Shown here: in pieces, positions 49,118 to 58,596 of the stretch
Numbering within the stretch: the stretch's first letter is position 1
How the letters are laid out: each line of letters opens with the position of its first letter
Assembly (NCBI RefSeq): GCF_025195095.1
Contig: NZ_JANAVZ010000004.1
Location: forward strand, 62,001 to 126,000
DNA from: Paracoccus maritimus
GTDB taxonomy: Bacteria > Pseudomonadota > Alphaproteobacteria > Rhodobacterales > Rhodobacteraceae
Direction: 5' to 3'
DNA length: 64,000 nt
Program-made: the position numbers and the translations under genes
Notes under the pieces: generated by a model
Told to the model about the DNA's origin: nothing
Database searches by the model: none
The model's input: the letters and a program-made list of their open reading frames with translations, nothing else

Positions 49118-50230
49118 ATGTTGAACACGCGCATCACGGGCGGAGTCTTCAGCCGGAACGAGCGCCTGATCCTGTCCCTGATCCGCAAGCGCGGTCCGAT
49201 GCCCCGCGCGGCATTGGCGCAGGCGACCGGGCTGTCCGCCCAGGCGATCACGAATCTCAGCAGAAAGCTGATCGAAAACGGATTTCTTGCCGAGGAAGAC
49301 GTTGTGCGGGGCAAGGTCGGCCAGCCTTCCACACCCCTCTCTCTGGCGCCTGACGGCGCGCTTTTCATCGGCCTGAAGCTGGGTCGCCGATTGGCTGAAC
49401 TGGCGCTTGTCGATTTCGCCGGGCAGGTAAAACTTCACCGGCAGGAGATATACCCGTTCCCCGAACCGGACAGGGTCCTGGCCTTCGCCCGCCACGGAAT
49501 TGCCACATTTCAGTCCAACCTGACCCAGGCAGCACGGGACCGAATCGCCGGTCTGGGCATCGCAACCCCGTTTCGCCTGTGGGACTGGGGCGTCGAGATG
49601 GCCGCCTGGCAGGATCACGACCTGCGCGCTGAACTGGCCGCGGAACTACCGTTTCCGGTGTTCCTCGAAAACGACGCAACCACCGCCTGCGGCGCAGAGC
49701 TGGTCTTCGGACAACGGCCCCTGCCCGCCGATTTCCTGCACATCTATATTGCGCATTTTCCCGGCGGCGGACTGGTTCTGGACGGCAAGCTTCGCTTCGG
49801 CCCCCAACGCAATGCCGCCGCGCTTGGCTCTATCCTGGTGCCCGATGGAGGCCAGCTTCTGGACCGTGCCTCGGTCGCATCACTGGAAACGCGGCTTGGA
49901 CGGTCGCTTCATCCGGACGATTCGGCGTGGGATGTCCCGGAACGGGTCGAGGCCGAATGGGCCGCCCAGGCGGGCCGCGCCCTGGCCTTTGTTTCCCTGG
50001 CTGCTGCATCAATCGTGGATCTTCCGCTTGTGGTGATTGACGGAGCGGTGCCGCATGCGACCCGGACGCGGCTGGTCGAGGCAACGCGCACAGCATTGAT
50101 CGACATGCCGCGAGAAGGGATCGACCCGCCCGAGGTGATCGAGGGCAGCCTGGGCCGCAATGCCCGCGTCCTGGGTGCCGCTGCACTGCCGCTGTCGCAT
50201 TTCTTTCAGCCCGACGGCCAGCTTGGCTGA
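49118..50230 (+). CDS. frcR: ROK family transcriptional regulator of the frc operon
   Basis: The 370-residue protein has an N-terminal winged helix (RNERLILSLIRKRGPMPRAALAQATGLSAQAITNLSRKLIENGFL, residues 12-56) followed by a ROK sugar-kinase-like domain. The ATP-site and sugar-site segments are recognisable (LENDATTACGAELVFGQ near 185, IAHFPGGGLVLDGKL near 208, LALGSILVPDGG-like stretch). The ROK zinc-binding cysteine cluster is not evident. AAGGGAGG ten bases before ATG 49118 supports this start over an earlier one at 49094. It is divergent from frcB, whose operon it probably represses until sugar binds. Confidence 0.85.
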   Translation: MLNTRITGGVFSRNERLILSLIRKRGPMPRAALAQATGLSAQAITNLSRKLIENGFLAEEDVVRGKVGQPSTPLSLAPDGALFIGLKLGRRLAELALVDFAGQVKLHRQEIYPFPEPDRVLAFARHGIATFQSNLTQAARDRIAGLGIATPFRLWDWGVEMAAWQDHDLRAELAAELPFPVFLENDATTACGAELVFGQRPLPADFLHIYIAHFPGGGLVLDGKLRFGPQRNAAALGSILVPDGGQLLDRASVASLETRLGRSLHPDDSAWDVPERVEAEWAAQAGRALAFVSLAAASIVDLPLVVIDGAVPHATRTRLVEATRTALIDMPREGIDPPEVIEGSLGRNARVLGAAALPLSHFFQPDGQLG

Positions 50231-50307
50231 AGCAACATCTGGCATCCGGGCCTCAAATGTCCCAAAGTCGCGCCAATCATGGCCGCGCGGCATACGGAGG
50301 GACGATC

Positions 50308-51726
50308 ATGTATCTGGGAATCGATCTGGGCACATCAGGGGTAAAGGTCGTTCTGATCGACGAGGCGCAGGCCGTGCTGGAAACCGGCCACGCGACACTT
50401 GGCGTTCAGACACCGCGTCCGGGCTGGTCCGAACAGACGCCGCAGGACTGGATCGACGCGACCCGCGCGGCAATCGCGGACCTGAACCAACCTCTGGACA
50501 AGGTTGCCGGGATCGGCCTGTCCGGTCAGATGCACGGTGCCGTCTGTCTTGATGCATCAGACAACGTGCTGCGCCCCGCGATCCTGTGGAATGACGGCCG
50601 CGCCGCCGACGAGGCGATTGCGCTGGACGCCGATCCGCGATTTCACGACATAACCGGTAATCTGGTCTTTGCGGGGTTCACCGCGCCGAAGCTGGTCTGG
50701 ATGCAGCAGCACGAGCCCGACCTGTTCGCCCGGATCCGCCGCGTCCTGCTGCCCAAGGATTATCTGCGGCTTTGGCTGACCGGCGAGGCGATCAGTGACA
50801 TGTCCGACGCTTCGGGCACGTCTTGGTTCAGTCCGGCCGAACGTGACTGGTCAGACGATCTTCTGGCAGCCACCGGAATGGACCGCAGCATGATGCCTGC
50901 CCTTGCCGAGGGCAGCGAGGTCGCGGGCCACCTGCGTTCCGACATCGCGGCCGAGCTGGGCCTGCCCGCCGGCATCCCGGTGGCAGGCGGCGCAGGCGAC
51001 AACGCCGCCACCGCGATCGGGGCCGGAATCACCGGGCCGGGTCCGGGGCTGGTCTCTCTGGGTACATCGGGGGTGATCTTTGCGGCGACGGACCGGTTCC
51101 TGCCGGCGCCCGAAACGGCGATTCATGCCTTCTGCCACGCCTTGCCGGGCCAGTGGCACCAGATGGGTGTGATCCTGTCCGCCGCAGGCTGCCTGGAATG
51201 GTGGTCGGGCATCTGCGGCCGTCCCGCGCCCGATCTGCTGGCGGAACTTGGCACGGATGTCGGTCAGCCCGGCCGCATCGCCTTCTGGCCCTATCTGTCG
51301 GGCGAACGCACGCCGCTGAACAACCCGGCTCAGCGGGCGGGCTTTACCGGCATGTCGGGACGCAGCGACCGCGCCCAGATGACCCGCGCCGTGCTGGAAG
51401 GGGTGGCCCTGGCGCTGGCCGAGAACATGGCCGCGCTGACCGCTGCCGGGGGCGGCGCGGACTCGTTGATTGCAATGGGCGGTGGCGCGCGGTCCGACCT
51501 GTGGCTGGGAATGCTGGCGCAGGCGACCGGCGTGCCCGTGCTGCGACCGGCGGGTGCCGAAACCGGCGCAGGCTTCGGCGCGGCGCGTCTGGCGCTGATG
51601 GCCGCCACCGGTGCAGGCTCGGACGCCATGACACCGCCCGACATCGCGGCCCGTTTTGACCCCGATCCCGCCCTGTTGTCCGGCTGGTCCGAGGCGCTGG
51701 AAAGGCTGCAGGAACAGCGCGCCTGA
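50308..51726 (+). CDS. xylB: Xylulokinase
   Basis: The 472-residue FGGY-family kinase phosphorylates D-xylulose. The N-terminal phosphate-binding loop is YLGIDLGTSGVKVVL, the sugar-site residues are in GLSGQMHGAVCLD near 75, the catalytic Asp is in GGAGDNAATAIGAGI near 231, and the second ATP-site motif is GGGARSDLWLGMLAQATG near 395. CGGAGGG precedes ATG 50308. It lies 77 bases downstream of the frcR-like gene on the same strand and could be co-transcribed, linking the transporter to pentose use. Confidence 0.93.
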   Translation: MYLGIDLGTSGVKVVLIDEAQAVLETGHATLGVQTPRPGWSEQTPQDWIDATRAAIADLNQPLDKVAGIGLSGQMHGAVCLDASDNVLRPAILWNDGRAADEAIALDADPRFHDITGNLVFAGFTAPKLVWMQQHEPDLFARIRRVLLPKDYLRLWLTGEAISDMSDASGTSWFSPAERDWSDDLLAATGMDRSMMPALAEGSEVAGHLRSDIAAELGLPAGIPVAGGAGDNAATAIGAGITGPGPGLVSLGTSGVIFAATDRFLPAPETAIHAFCHALPGQWHQMGVILSAAGCLEWWSGICGRPAPDLLAELGTDVGQPGRIAFWPYLSGERTPLNNPAQRAGFTGMSGRSDRAQMTRAVLEGVALALAENMAALTAAGGGADSLIAMGGGARSDLWLGMLAQATGVPVLRPAGAETGAGFGAARLALMAATGAGSDAMTPPDIAARFDPDPALLSGWSEALERLQEQRA

Positions 51727-51734
51727 AACACCTG

Positions 51735-51762
51735 TTGACACCGGGCATCAGGCGTCTATAAG
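51735..51762 (+). promoter_or_regulatory. Sigma-70 promoter of rpsD
   Basis: TTGACA (51735-51740), a 16-base spacer and TATAAG (51757-51762) form a near-consensus promoter. The leader of about 90 bases to the GTG start contains CCAAAGGAC and AAAAGGAG; it could carry an S4-binding fold but no motif is clear. Confidence 0.88.
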
Positions 51763-51860
51763 CGCGCACTTCATTGGTGTTGGTGGCTCCCGCGAGGGAA
51801 TCCCTGTCAGGCCTCGGCCAAAGGACAACGCCCTTTTGAAACAACAAAAGGAGATCAGCC

Positions 51861-52481
51861 GTGACCAAACGCACGTCTGCCAAGTACAAGATCGACCGCC
51901 GCATGGGCGAAAACATCTGGGGTCGCGCCAAATCCCCGGTGAACCGCCGCGAATACGGCCCCGGTCAGCACGGCCAGCGCCGCAAGCAGAAACTGTCCGA
52001 CTTCGGCACCCAGCTGCGCGCCAAGCAGAAGCTGAAGGGTTACTATGGCGACCTGACCGAAAAGCAGTTCCGCCGCATCTATGCCGAAGCCGAGCGCGTC
52101 AAGGGTGACACGGGCGAGAACCTGATCGGCCTGCTGGAGCGTCGCCTGGACGCCGTCGTCTATCGCGCGAAATTCGTGGCGACCATCTTCGCCGCCCGCC
52201 AGTTCGTGAACCACGGCCATGTCGAGGTGAACGGTCAGCGCGTGAACATCCCGTCCTACCGCGTCAAGGAAGGCGATGTCATCTCGATCCGCGAGCGTTC
52301 GCGTCAGCTGGCCATCGTGCTGGAAGCCGTGGGCCTGCCCGAGCGTGACGTTCCCGACTATCTGGACGCCGACCACAACAAGATGACCGCGACCTTCGTC
52401 CGCACGCCGTCGCTGGGTGATGTGCCCTATGCCGTGCAGATGGAACCGAACCTGGTCGTCGAATTCTACGCGAAGAACTGA
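51861..52481 (+). CDS. rpsD: 30S ribosomal protein S4
   Basis: The 206-residue protein starts with GTG after AAAAGGAG (eight-base spacing). The N-terminal S4 domain ([34 protein letters not shown]) and the S4 RNA-binding motif ([48 protein letters not shown], about 92-140) are intact. It nucleates assembly of the 30S body by binding 16S rRNA. It is a single-gene unit here, with its own promoter and terminator, unlike the alpha-operon position in Escherichia coli. Confidence 0.98.
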   Translation: MTKRTSAKYKIDRRMGENIWGRAKSPVNRREYGPGQHGQRRKQKLSDFGTQLRAKQKLKGYYGDLTEKQFRRIYAEAERVKGDTGENLIGLLERRLDAVVYRAKFVATIFAARQFVNHGHVEVNGQRVNIPSYRVKEGDVISIRERSRQLAIVLEAVGLPERDVPDYLDADHNKMTATFVRTPSLGDVPYAVQMEPNLVVEFYAKN

Positions 52482-52505
52482 TCTTCGCCTTAATCCCGAT
52501 GAACG

Positions 52506-52535
52506 AAAGGCCGCATCCCCGGATGCGGCCTTTTT
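52506..52535 (+). terminator. Terminator of rpsD
   Basis: A 13-bp stem (AAAGGCCGCATCC with its complement, two-base gap) at 52506-52533 is followed by more T residues. It ends the rpsD transcript 24 bases after its stop. Confidence 0.9.
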
Positions 52536-52710
52536 CATTACTAGGCCTCTTGGGCGACGCATGGCAGCCCTGTGCCCGCACTACAGCAGGCTCTCCCCTG
52601 CCCTCGCCCTCCGGCCGCTGTCGCTCGGCCTGGCGCCGCTCATGGCCTGCCCCGGAACCTATTGTCGTCAGCTCGCGCGCCCCTGTCCCACGAGATGCGA
52701 GACGAACATA

Positions 52711-52742
52711 CGAAAAGGCCCGCCCCTTTCGGGACGGGCCTT
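52711..52742 (-). terminator. Terminator of rpmI-rplT
   Basis: On the minus strand AAGGCCCG, TCCC, loop GAAA, GGGG, CGGGCCTT form a 12-bp stem closed by a GNRA tetraloop, followed by TTCG. It lies 24 bases after the rplT stop. Between it and the rpsD terminator (52536-52710) there is no gene. Confidence 0.8.
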
Positions 52743-52765
52743 CGCAAATAACAGCCGTGCCGTGA

Positions 52766-53125
52766 TCAGGCGGCGGCTTTCGCCTTTTCGACGATCGCAC
52801 CGAACGCTTCGGGCTCGTTCACGGCCAGATCGGCCAGAACCTTGCGGTCCACCTCGATACCCGCTTTCGACAGCAGGTTGATGAAACGCGAATAGGTCAT
52901 GTCGGCGTCGAAGGCGCGCACGCCGGCATTGATCCGCTGGATCCACAGGGCGCGGAAATTGCGCTTGCGGTTCTTGCGGTCGCGGGTGGCGTACTGGTTT
53001 GCCTTGTCCACGGCCTGCGTCGCGGTGCGGAAGTTCCGCGAACGGTTGCCGTAATAGCCCTTGGCCTTTTCAAGAACCTTCTTGTGGCGGGCGTGGGTGA
53101 CCTTGCCGGATTTAACTCGTGCCAT
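52766..53125 (-). CDS. rplT: 50S ribosomal protein L20
   Basis: The 119-residue protein is the standard L20: basic N-terminal helix ([39 protein letters not shown]), then [23 protein letters not shown] and the globular C-terminal part. It binds 23S rRNA early in 50S assembly. It is 17 bases after rpmI, the universal rpmI-rplT pair; infC is not visible nearby. Confidence 0.98.
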   Translation of the reverse strand: MARVKSGKVTHARHKKVLEKAKGYYGNRSRNFRTATQAVDKANQYATRDRKNRKRNFRALWIQRINAGVRAFDADMTYSRFINLLSKAGIEVDRKVLADLAVNEPEAFGAIVEKAKAAA

Positions 53126-53142
53126 TGTTCAGTCCTCGGGGT

Positions 53143-53343
53143 TCAGCGGTTGTAGGGCATGTATTTCTTGACGATCTTGGCATCCGCGTCGCACAGGACG
53201 GTGGTGCCGCGCGCGTCACGAATGAACTTCGTGGTACGCTTGATCATGCCGTGGCGCTTGCCGGCCTGAGAGGCCTTGACCTTGCCCGAGGCCGTCATCG
53301 AGAACCGCTTCTTGGCGGCCGATTTGGTCTTCATCTTCGGCAT
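53143..53343 (-). CDS. rpmI: 50S ribosomal protein L35
   Basis: The 66-residue protein (ATG 53343, AAGGAG six bases before) has the L35 signature [23 protein letters not shown] at the start, [16 protein letters not shown] in the middle and the C-terminal KYMPYNR. An ATG two codons upstream is less well spaced from the ribosome site. First gene of the rpmI-rplT pair. Confidence 0.97.
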   Translation of the reverse strand: MPKMKTKSAAKKRFSMTASGKVKASQAGKRHGMIKRTTKFIRDARGTTVLCDADAKIVKKYMPYNR

Positions 53344-53459
53344 TTTCATCTCCTTCGTAACAGAGTGAACGCGCGACTCGGCAATGCCATTCAGGCCGGC
53401 CGCGCGGGTAGGAAGCGCGCCGTATAAGGGCACGCAGAGGAATTGGCAAGAGGGTCAGA

Positions 53460-53690
53460 TCAGGGTGCGCTGCCCTGCGCCTCTTCGACAACATGATCCC
53501 AGGCCGAAACGATGTCGTTGGCCTGGAACGGCTCGGGGTTCAGATACGCGCCCGCGAACAACGCGACGATCCCGATAATCAGCGTGATCACCGCGGCACG
53601 CGGCGGTCGGGTCTGCACAAGCTGCACGATGGCAACAACCACCGAGATCAGGCACAGCGCAACGCCGGCCAGCAGCAGATAATCGGACAT
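53460..53690 (-). CDS. Small two-helix membrane protein
   Basis: The 76-residue protein has two hydrophobic helices (YLLLAGVALCLISVVVAIVQLV and AAVITLIIGIVALFAGAYL) and a soluble acidic tail (NDIVSAWDHVVEEAQG). It lies 35 bases after the pyruvate kinase gene on the same strand and is probably co-transcribed with it. Similar small proteins follow pyk in other Rhodobacteraceae in my recollection. No function is known. Confidence 0.65.
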   Translation of the reverse strand: MSDYLLLAGVALCLISVVVAIVQLVQTRPPRAAVITLIIGIVALFAGAYLNPEPFQANDIVSAWDHVVEEAQGSAP

Positions 53691-53725
53691 GGAACGCACC
53701 CGCTTTTGTCTATGGTCAAGCGGGT

Positions 53726-55171
53726 TTATTCCGGATCGGTGGCGTAAATCAACCGCTCGTCGCACGGTGCGATGCGCAGGATGTTCGTCGTGCCCGGCAC
53801 ATTGAAGGGCACCCCTGCCATCACCACGACCTGACGCGTCTCATCGGCAAAGCCGAAATCACGCGCCGCCCGGGTCGAATTCACCACGGCTTCCTTAAAC
53901 CGGCTGAGACGCCCGGTCTTGACACAATGCGTGCCCCAGGTCAGCGCCATCCGGCGCAGCACGGTATCCACCGGGCTCATCGCCAGGATCGGCACGCGCG
54001 GGCGTTCACGCGCCACCAGTCCGACGGTCGTGCCGGATTGCGTGAAGGCGCAGATCGCGGCGATATCGGTCGTTTCGGCGATCTCGCGTGCGGCGGTCAC
54101 GATGGCGTCCGCAACGCTGTGCAGCTTGGCCGCGCGCGACGCCTCGATGATGGCGCGATAGTTCGGATCCGCCTCGACCGAGCGGGCGACGCTGTCCATC
54201 GTGGTCACGGCCTCGACCGGATAGGAGCCCGCCGCGCTTTCGGCAGACAGCATCACCGCATCGGCGCCTTCGTAAATGGCATTGGCCACGTCGCTGACCT
54301 CGGCACGGGTCGGCATCGGGCTGTCGATCATGGATTCCAGCATCTGCGTGGCCACGATCACCGGCTTGGCTGCCGCACGGCAGTGCCGGACCAACCGCTT
54401 CTGGATCGGCGGGACCGAATGGACGGGCAGTTCCACGCCCAGATCGCCGCGTGCCACCATGATCCCGTCGGATACTTTCAGGATCTCGTCGAAGGCACGC
54501 ACGGCGGCGGGTTTTTCGATCTTCGACAGCACGGCCGCGCGGCCCTTTGCCAGACGCCGGGCCTCTTCGACATCCTCCGCACGCTGCACGAAAGACAGCG
54601 CCAACCAGTCCACCCCCAGCTCGCAGGCGAATTCCAGATCCGCCCGGTCCTTGTCGGACAACGCCGCCAGCGGCAGGACAACGTCTGGCACGTTCACGCC
54701 CTTGCGGTCGCTGATCGTGCCGGGGACGGTCACAGTGCAATTTGCAAAGTCGGGACCGCATTCATCCACCGTCAGGCGGATCTTGCCGTCGTTGACCAAC
54801 AGTTCGCTGCCCGGCTCAAGCGCCTGGAAAATCTCGGGATGCGGAAGCTGGACCCGGGTCGAATCGCCCTTGGCCGTGTCCAGATCGAAGCGGAACTTGT
54901 CGCCCACTTCCAGATCATGCGCTCCCGTCTCGAACGGCCCGACGCGCAGCTTGGGGCCCTGAAGGTCGGCCAGGATGGCGATGGGCCGACCAGTTTCGGC
55001 CTCGATCTCTCGGATCGTGGCGTGCCGGGCGCGGTGATCGTCGTGGCTTCCATGGCTCATGTTCAGGCGGAACACGTCGGCACCCGCATCAAACAGCGCC
55101 CGGATCATTTCCTTGCTGCTTGACGCCGGCCCCAGTGTTGCCACGATCTTCACATTGCGATGTCGTCTCAT
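53726..55171 (-). CDS. pyk: Pyruvate kinase
   Basis: The 481-residue glycolytic enzyme converts phosphoenolpyruvate and ADP to pyruvate and ATP. Motifs are clear: KIVATLGPASSS at the start, FRLNMSHGSHDDH near 34, the active-site Lys/Glu/Asp region SKIEKPAAVRAFDEIL and MVARGDLGVELP near 245, and MLSAESAAGSYPVEAV near 320. The B domain (residues about 70-165) is complete. C-terminal allosteric domain is present. Single gene with the small membrane protein downstream. Confidence 0.96.
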   Translation of the reverse strand: MRRHRNVKIVATLGPASSSKEMIRALFDAGADVFRLNMSHGSHDDHRARHATIREIEAETGRPIAILADLQGPKLRVGPFETGAHDLEVGDKFRFDLDTAKGDSTRVQLPHPEIFQALEPGSELLVNDGKIRLTVDECGPDFANCTVTVPGTISDRKGVNVPDVVLPLAALSDKDRADLEFACELGVDWLALSFVQRAEDVEEARRLAKGRAAVLSKIEKPAAVRAFDEILKVSDGIMVARGDLGVELPVHSVPPIQKRLVRHCRAAAKPVIVATQMLESMIDSPMPTRAEVSDVANAIYEGADAVMLSAESAAGSYPVEAVTTMDSVARSVEADPNYRAIIEASRAAKLHSVADAIVTAAREIAETTDIAAICAFTQSGTTVGLVARERPRVPILAMSPVDTVLRRMALTWGTHCVKTGRLSRFKEAVVNSTRAARDFGFADETRQVVVMAGVPFNVPGTTNILRIAPCDERLIYATDPE

Positions 55172-55311
55172 CGTCCGCCCCTCTGCGTTCGGCCCATACA
55201 GGCTCCGGATCTCCGGTTAGCGCTATCAATGCCACAACAGGCCCCTTGCGGCAACTGGAGTCTGGCCCCTGTGTGGCATAGACAGCATGCGATATGAAGG
55301 ATGAAGAGCAC

Positions 55312-56052
55312 ATGACAAAGCGCGCCTTCCGCATTGAAGGCGAGGATCGCCCCTCGCGTTGGCTGATCACCTGCGACCACGCCACCAACCGCGTGCCGGA
55401 ATGGGTCAACGGCGGCGACCTGGGCATCGCAGCGGCGGACATGGCACGCCACATCGCGTTCGACGTTGGCGCGGCCGGACTTGCCGCGAAGCTTGCGGAA
55501 CGTCTGCAGGCTCCCGCGATCATGTCGGATTTCTCGCGATTGGTGATCGACCCGAATCGTGGCGAGGATGATCCGACGCTGCTGATGCGGCTGTATGACG
55601 GCACGGTAATTCCCGCGAACCGCAATGCCGACGCCGACGAACGAGAGCGCCGCCTGGCACGACTGCACCGCCCCTATCATCAGGCGCTGGCGGAACTGGC
55701 CGCGCGTCATCCCGCTCGGTGCATCTGCGCGGTCCACAGCTTCACCCCGCAACTGCGCGGCAGGCCACCACGGCCATGGCAGGTCGGCATCCTGTATTCA
55801 CATCGCGATTCAAGGTTGGGCGCGCCGATGGTTCAGGCCTGCCGCGACCAAGGCTGGGTGACCGGCGAGAATCAGCCCTACAGCGGTCACCTTCAGGGCG
55901 ATTCAATCGATCGGCACGCCCTTGCGCACGGCCGGCCGAACCTGCTGATCGAACTGCGCAACGATCTGATCCGGTCCGAACAGGGCCAGGCTGAATGGGC
56001 GGCACGGCTGGCACCGGTCATCACCGGGCTTCTTGCGAACACCGGGCTATGA
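55312..56052 (+). CDS. N-formylglutamate amidohydrolase family protein
   Basis: The 246-residue protein has the family pattern WLITCDHATNRVPEWV, DVGAAGLAAKLAERLQAPAIMSDFSRLVIDPNRG, YHQALAEL, CAVHSFTPQLRG, and NLLIELRNDLI near the end. These metal-dependent hydrolases include HutG-type N-formylglutamate deformylases and related enzymes of unknown substrate. No hut genes are nearby, so the substrate is open. ATG 55312 is preferred to 55294 because AAGGA lies ten bases before it. Confidence 0.82.
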   Translation: MTKRAFRIEGEDRPSRWLITCDHATNRVPEWVNGGDLGIAAADMARHIAFDVGAAGLAAKLAERLQAPAIMSDFSRLVIDPNRGEDDPTLLMRLYDGTVIPANRNADADERERRLARLHRPYHQALAELAARHPARCICAVHSFTPQLRGRPPRPWQVGILYSHRDSRLGAPMVQACRDQGWVTGENQPYSGHLQGDSIDRHALAHGRPNLLIELRNDLIRSEQGQAEWAARLAPVITGLLANTGL

Positions 56053-56068
56053 TGGTGCCACGCCGGGA

Positions 56069-57283
56069 TCAGCGTTTCAGGCGGTCCGGGTGCAGTTCCG
56101 CCCAGCCCTGACCGCCATCCAGTTCGTCGGCAAGGATCTCGGCTGTCACCGGCCCAAGGGTGAAGCCCTGATGACCGTGCCCGAAATGGGCCCAGAGGTT
56201 TGCCTGATCGGGCACCCGCCCAACGACCGGCAGCATGTCCGGCATGCAGGGCCTGCGGCCCGTCCAGGGCTCGGCCTCGACAGGCGCCCCGATGTCGAAC
56301 AGTTCCTTCGCGGCCTCTTCGCCATGGCTCAATTGCGGCGGCGTCAGGCGTGGATTGCGCGTCAACTCGGCCGCGGTGGCGATCCGCAGGCCGCGGCGCA
56401 TCGGCGACAACACGACCGAATTGCCGAAATCGGCGATCGGATGATGCGGCGGGGCATCCATGTGATAGTGGCGGTGATAGCCGCGTTTGTAGACCATCGG
56501 CACCTTCAGCCCAAAACGGCCCAGCATCATCGGCGACCATGGACCAAGCGCAACGACGGCGTGTTCACCCTCGGCCTCATCGGCGACCCAGGCCGCGCCC
56601 TTGCGGTGAAGATCGCCGGCATCGCCATTGATGATACGCCCACCCTGACGCTCGAACAGCGCCGCATATCGCGCCACAAGTCCGCCCGGGTCTGAACAGT
56701 TCCAGCTGTCAGACCAATGGGTTGCGCCTTCAACTTCGATCTTTATCGAGGGCTCAAGCGCACGCAGTTGCTTGCCGTCGAGGATCTTGGCTTCGACGCC
56801 AAACTCGGTCAGGAAACGCTCGACGGATTTGCGGGCCTGATCCATCTTCTTGGGCGTGCGATGGATCTCGATATAGCCATCGCGACGAATGATGTTGTCG
56901 GCACCGGCTGCCTGGATCAACGGTCCGTGGCGTTCGGTTGACTGGCGGATTAGCTTGCCCCATGTCCGGGATGCACGACGATGCGCGGCGGGCAGAGAAT
57001 TCCATGCATAGGCCCAGACGGCACCCGCCTGCGACAACAGGCCCGGAATATTCCATTTGACGTCATAGCCGCGCCCAAGCGCAATCTGCATCAGCGCGCC
57101 AGGGGCCAGCGGCATCGCGTAGGGTTCAACCGCCTCGGTCTGAATCAGCCCGGCATTGCCATAGCTGGTCTCGCGGCCCGGAGAGTTGCGGTCGATGATC
57201 GTGACGTCATGACCACGCGCCTGCAATGCCAGCGCGGTGCTGACGCCAACCATTCCTGCACCCAGAACCAGAATTTCGGACAT
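56069..57283 (-). CDS. FAD-dependent D-amino acid dehydrogenase (DadA-like)
   Basis: The 404-residue flavoenzyme begins with a dinucleotide-binding fold (VLGAGMVGVSTALALQARGHDVTIIDR) and has the DadA signature SYGNAGLIQTEAVEPYAMP near residue 40. A membrane-facing segment YAWNSLPAAHRRASR follows, and the C-terminal FAD site is WAHFGHGHQGFTLGPVTAEILAD. It oxidises D-amino acids and passes electrons to the respiratory chain. It is converging with the amidohydrolase gene and has no alr or dadX neighbour. Substrate range cannot be judged from sequence. Confidence 0.85.
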   Translation of the reverse strand: MSEILVLGAGMVGVSTALALQARGHDVTIIDRNSPGRETSYGNAGLIQTEAVEPYAMPLAPGALMQIALGRGYDVKWNIPGLLSQAGAVWAYAWNSLPAAHRRASRTWGKLIRQSTERHGPLIQAAGADNIIRRDGYIEIHRTPKKMDQARKSVERFLTEFGVEAKILDGKQLRALEPSIKIEVEGATHWSDSWNCSDPGGLVARYAALFERQGGRIINGDAGDLHRKGAAWVADEAEGEHAVVALGPWSPMMLGRFGLKVPMVYKRGYHRHYHMDAPPHHPIADFGNSVVLSPMRRGLRIATAAELTRNPRLTPPQLSHGEEAAKELFDIGAPVEAEPWTGRRPCMPDMLPVVGRVPDQANLWAHFGHGHQGFTLGPVTAEILADELDGGQGWAELHPDRLKR

Positions 57284-57384
57284 GCGCGCCTCCTTGCCTC
57301 GTCAATGCGAGGGATGCAGAACTCGTCGCATTCCGGCAAGAAATTTCGGGCATTCTTCGACTGGTATTCGAATCTTTGCAAGAT

Positions 57385-58596
57385 TCAGGCGAAAAGCTCT
57401 CTGCAGAAGCTTAATCCTTCGACAAGTGCGTCCACTTCTTCGGTGGTGTTATACATCGCGAAGGACGCGCGCGCGCTCGCGTTGATTCCATAGAAATCCA
57501 TCAGCGGCATGGCACAGTGGCTTCCGGCCCTGACCGCGATGCCCTTCTTGTCAAGGATCGTCGAGATGTCGTGCGCATGTGCGCCCTGCATCGTCATGGA
57601 AAAGATCGCCCCCTTGCCGGGCGCATCCCCTTGCATGTTCAGCCAGTTCAGTTCGCGCAACCGATCACGGGCGTGATCGCGCAGCGCCTGCTCATGCGCG
57701 GCGACATTGTCCATACCGATGTCCATCAGATATTCCAGCGCGGCACCAAGACCGATCTGATTGACGATGCCGGGGGTGCCGGCCTCGAACCGCAAGGGAG
57801 GATCGGCATAGTCGACCCCATCCCGCGCGACGGTTCGGATCATGTCGCCGCCGCCCATGAAGGGCCGCATCTCGGCCTGACGCGCGGCCTTTATCCAGAT
57901 CGCGCCGGATCCCGATGGTCCGTACAGCTTGTGTCCGGTGATGCAGTAGAAATCGACACCAAGCGCGGACAGATCGACAGGCGTGTGAACGGCCCCCTGA
58001 CTGCCGTCCACCAGAACCGGCACGGTGGTTCCGCGGGCAATCGCGCCAACATCGACGATCGTGCCAGTCACGTTCGACATATGGGTGACGGCAATCAGCT
58101 TGGTCTTTGGTCCGACGGCCTGCAAGACCTTCTCGGCCGGCAGGCTGCCATCTGGTTCGGGCTCGACCCATTTCAACACCACACCCTGCCGTTCGCGCAG
58201 GAAATGCCACGGCACGATATTGGCGTGATGTTCCAGCACCGACAGCACGATTTCGTCGCCTGCCTGCAATCGTGGCGCGGCCCAGCCATAACTGACCAGA
58301 TTGATCCCCTCGGTCCCGCCCGACGTGAAGATGATCTCGTCCTCGCGCGGGGCATTCAGGAATTTCGCGATGATCGCGCGGACGCGCTCATAGTTGTCGG
58401 TCGCCAGATTCGACAGGTAATGCAGCCCGCGGTGTACATTGGCGTATTCGCCCTCGTATGCACGGGTGATGGCCTCGATCACCTGACGCGGCTTTTGCGC
58501 GCTTGCGCCGTTGTCCAGATAGACCAACGGCCGCCCGTTGACCTGCCGCGACAGGATCGGGAAATCGGCGCGGATGGCGGAAATGTCAAATGTCAT
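57385..58596 (-). CDS. sufS: Cysteine desulfurase SufS
   Basis: The 403-residue PLP enzyme releases sulfur from cysteine for Fe-S assembly. The PLP-binding Lys223 is in ITGHKLYGPSG, the catalytic Cys361 in RAGSHCAMPLMDFYG (the SufS-type RxGHHC variant with Ser), and HHANIVPWH supplies the ring-stacking His. It is the last gene of the suf operon, coupled by ATGA to a YIP1-like membrane protein. A second desulfurase gene is at the operon start (63381). Confidence 0.94.
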   Translation of the reverse strand: MTFDISAIRADFPILSRQVNGRPLVYLDNGASAQKPRQVIEAITRAYEGEYANVHRGLHYLSNLATDNYERVRAIIAKFLNAPREDEIIFTSGGTEGINLVSYGWAAPRLQAGDEIVLSVLEHHANIVPWHFLRERQGVVLKWVEPEPDGSLPAEKVLQAVGPKTKLIAVTHMSNVTGTIVDVGAIARGTTVPVLVDGSQGAVHTPVDLSALGVDFYCITGHKLYGPSGSGAIWIKAARQAEMRPFMGGGDMIRTVARDGVDYADPPLRFEAGTPGIVNQIGLGAALEYLMDIGMDNVAAHEQALRDHARDRLRELNWLNMQGDAPGKGAIFSMTMQGAHAHDISTILDKKGIAVRAGSHCAMPLMDFYGINASARASFAMYNTTEEVDALVEGLSFCRELFA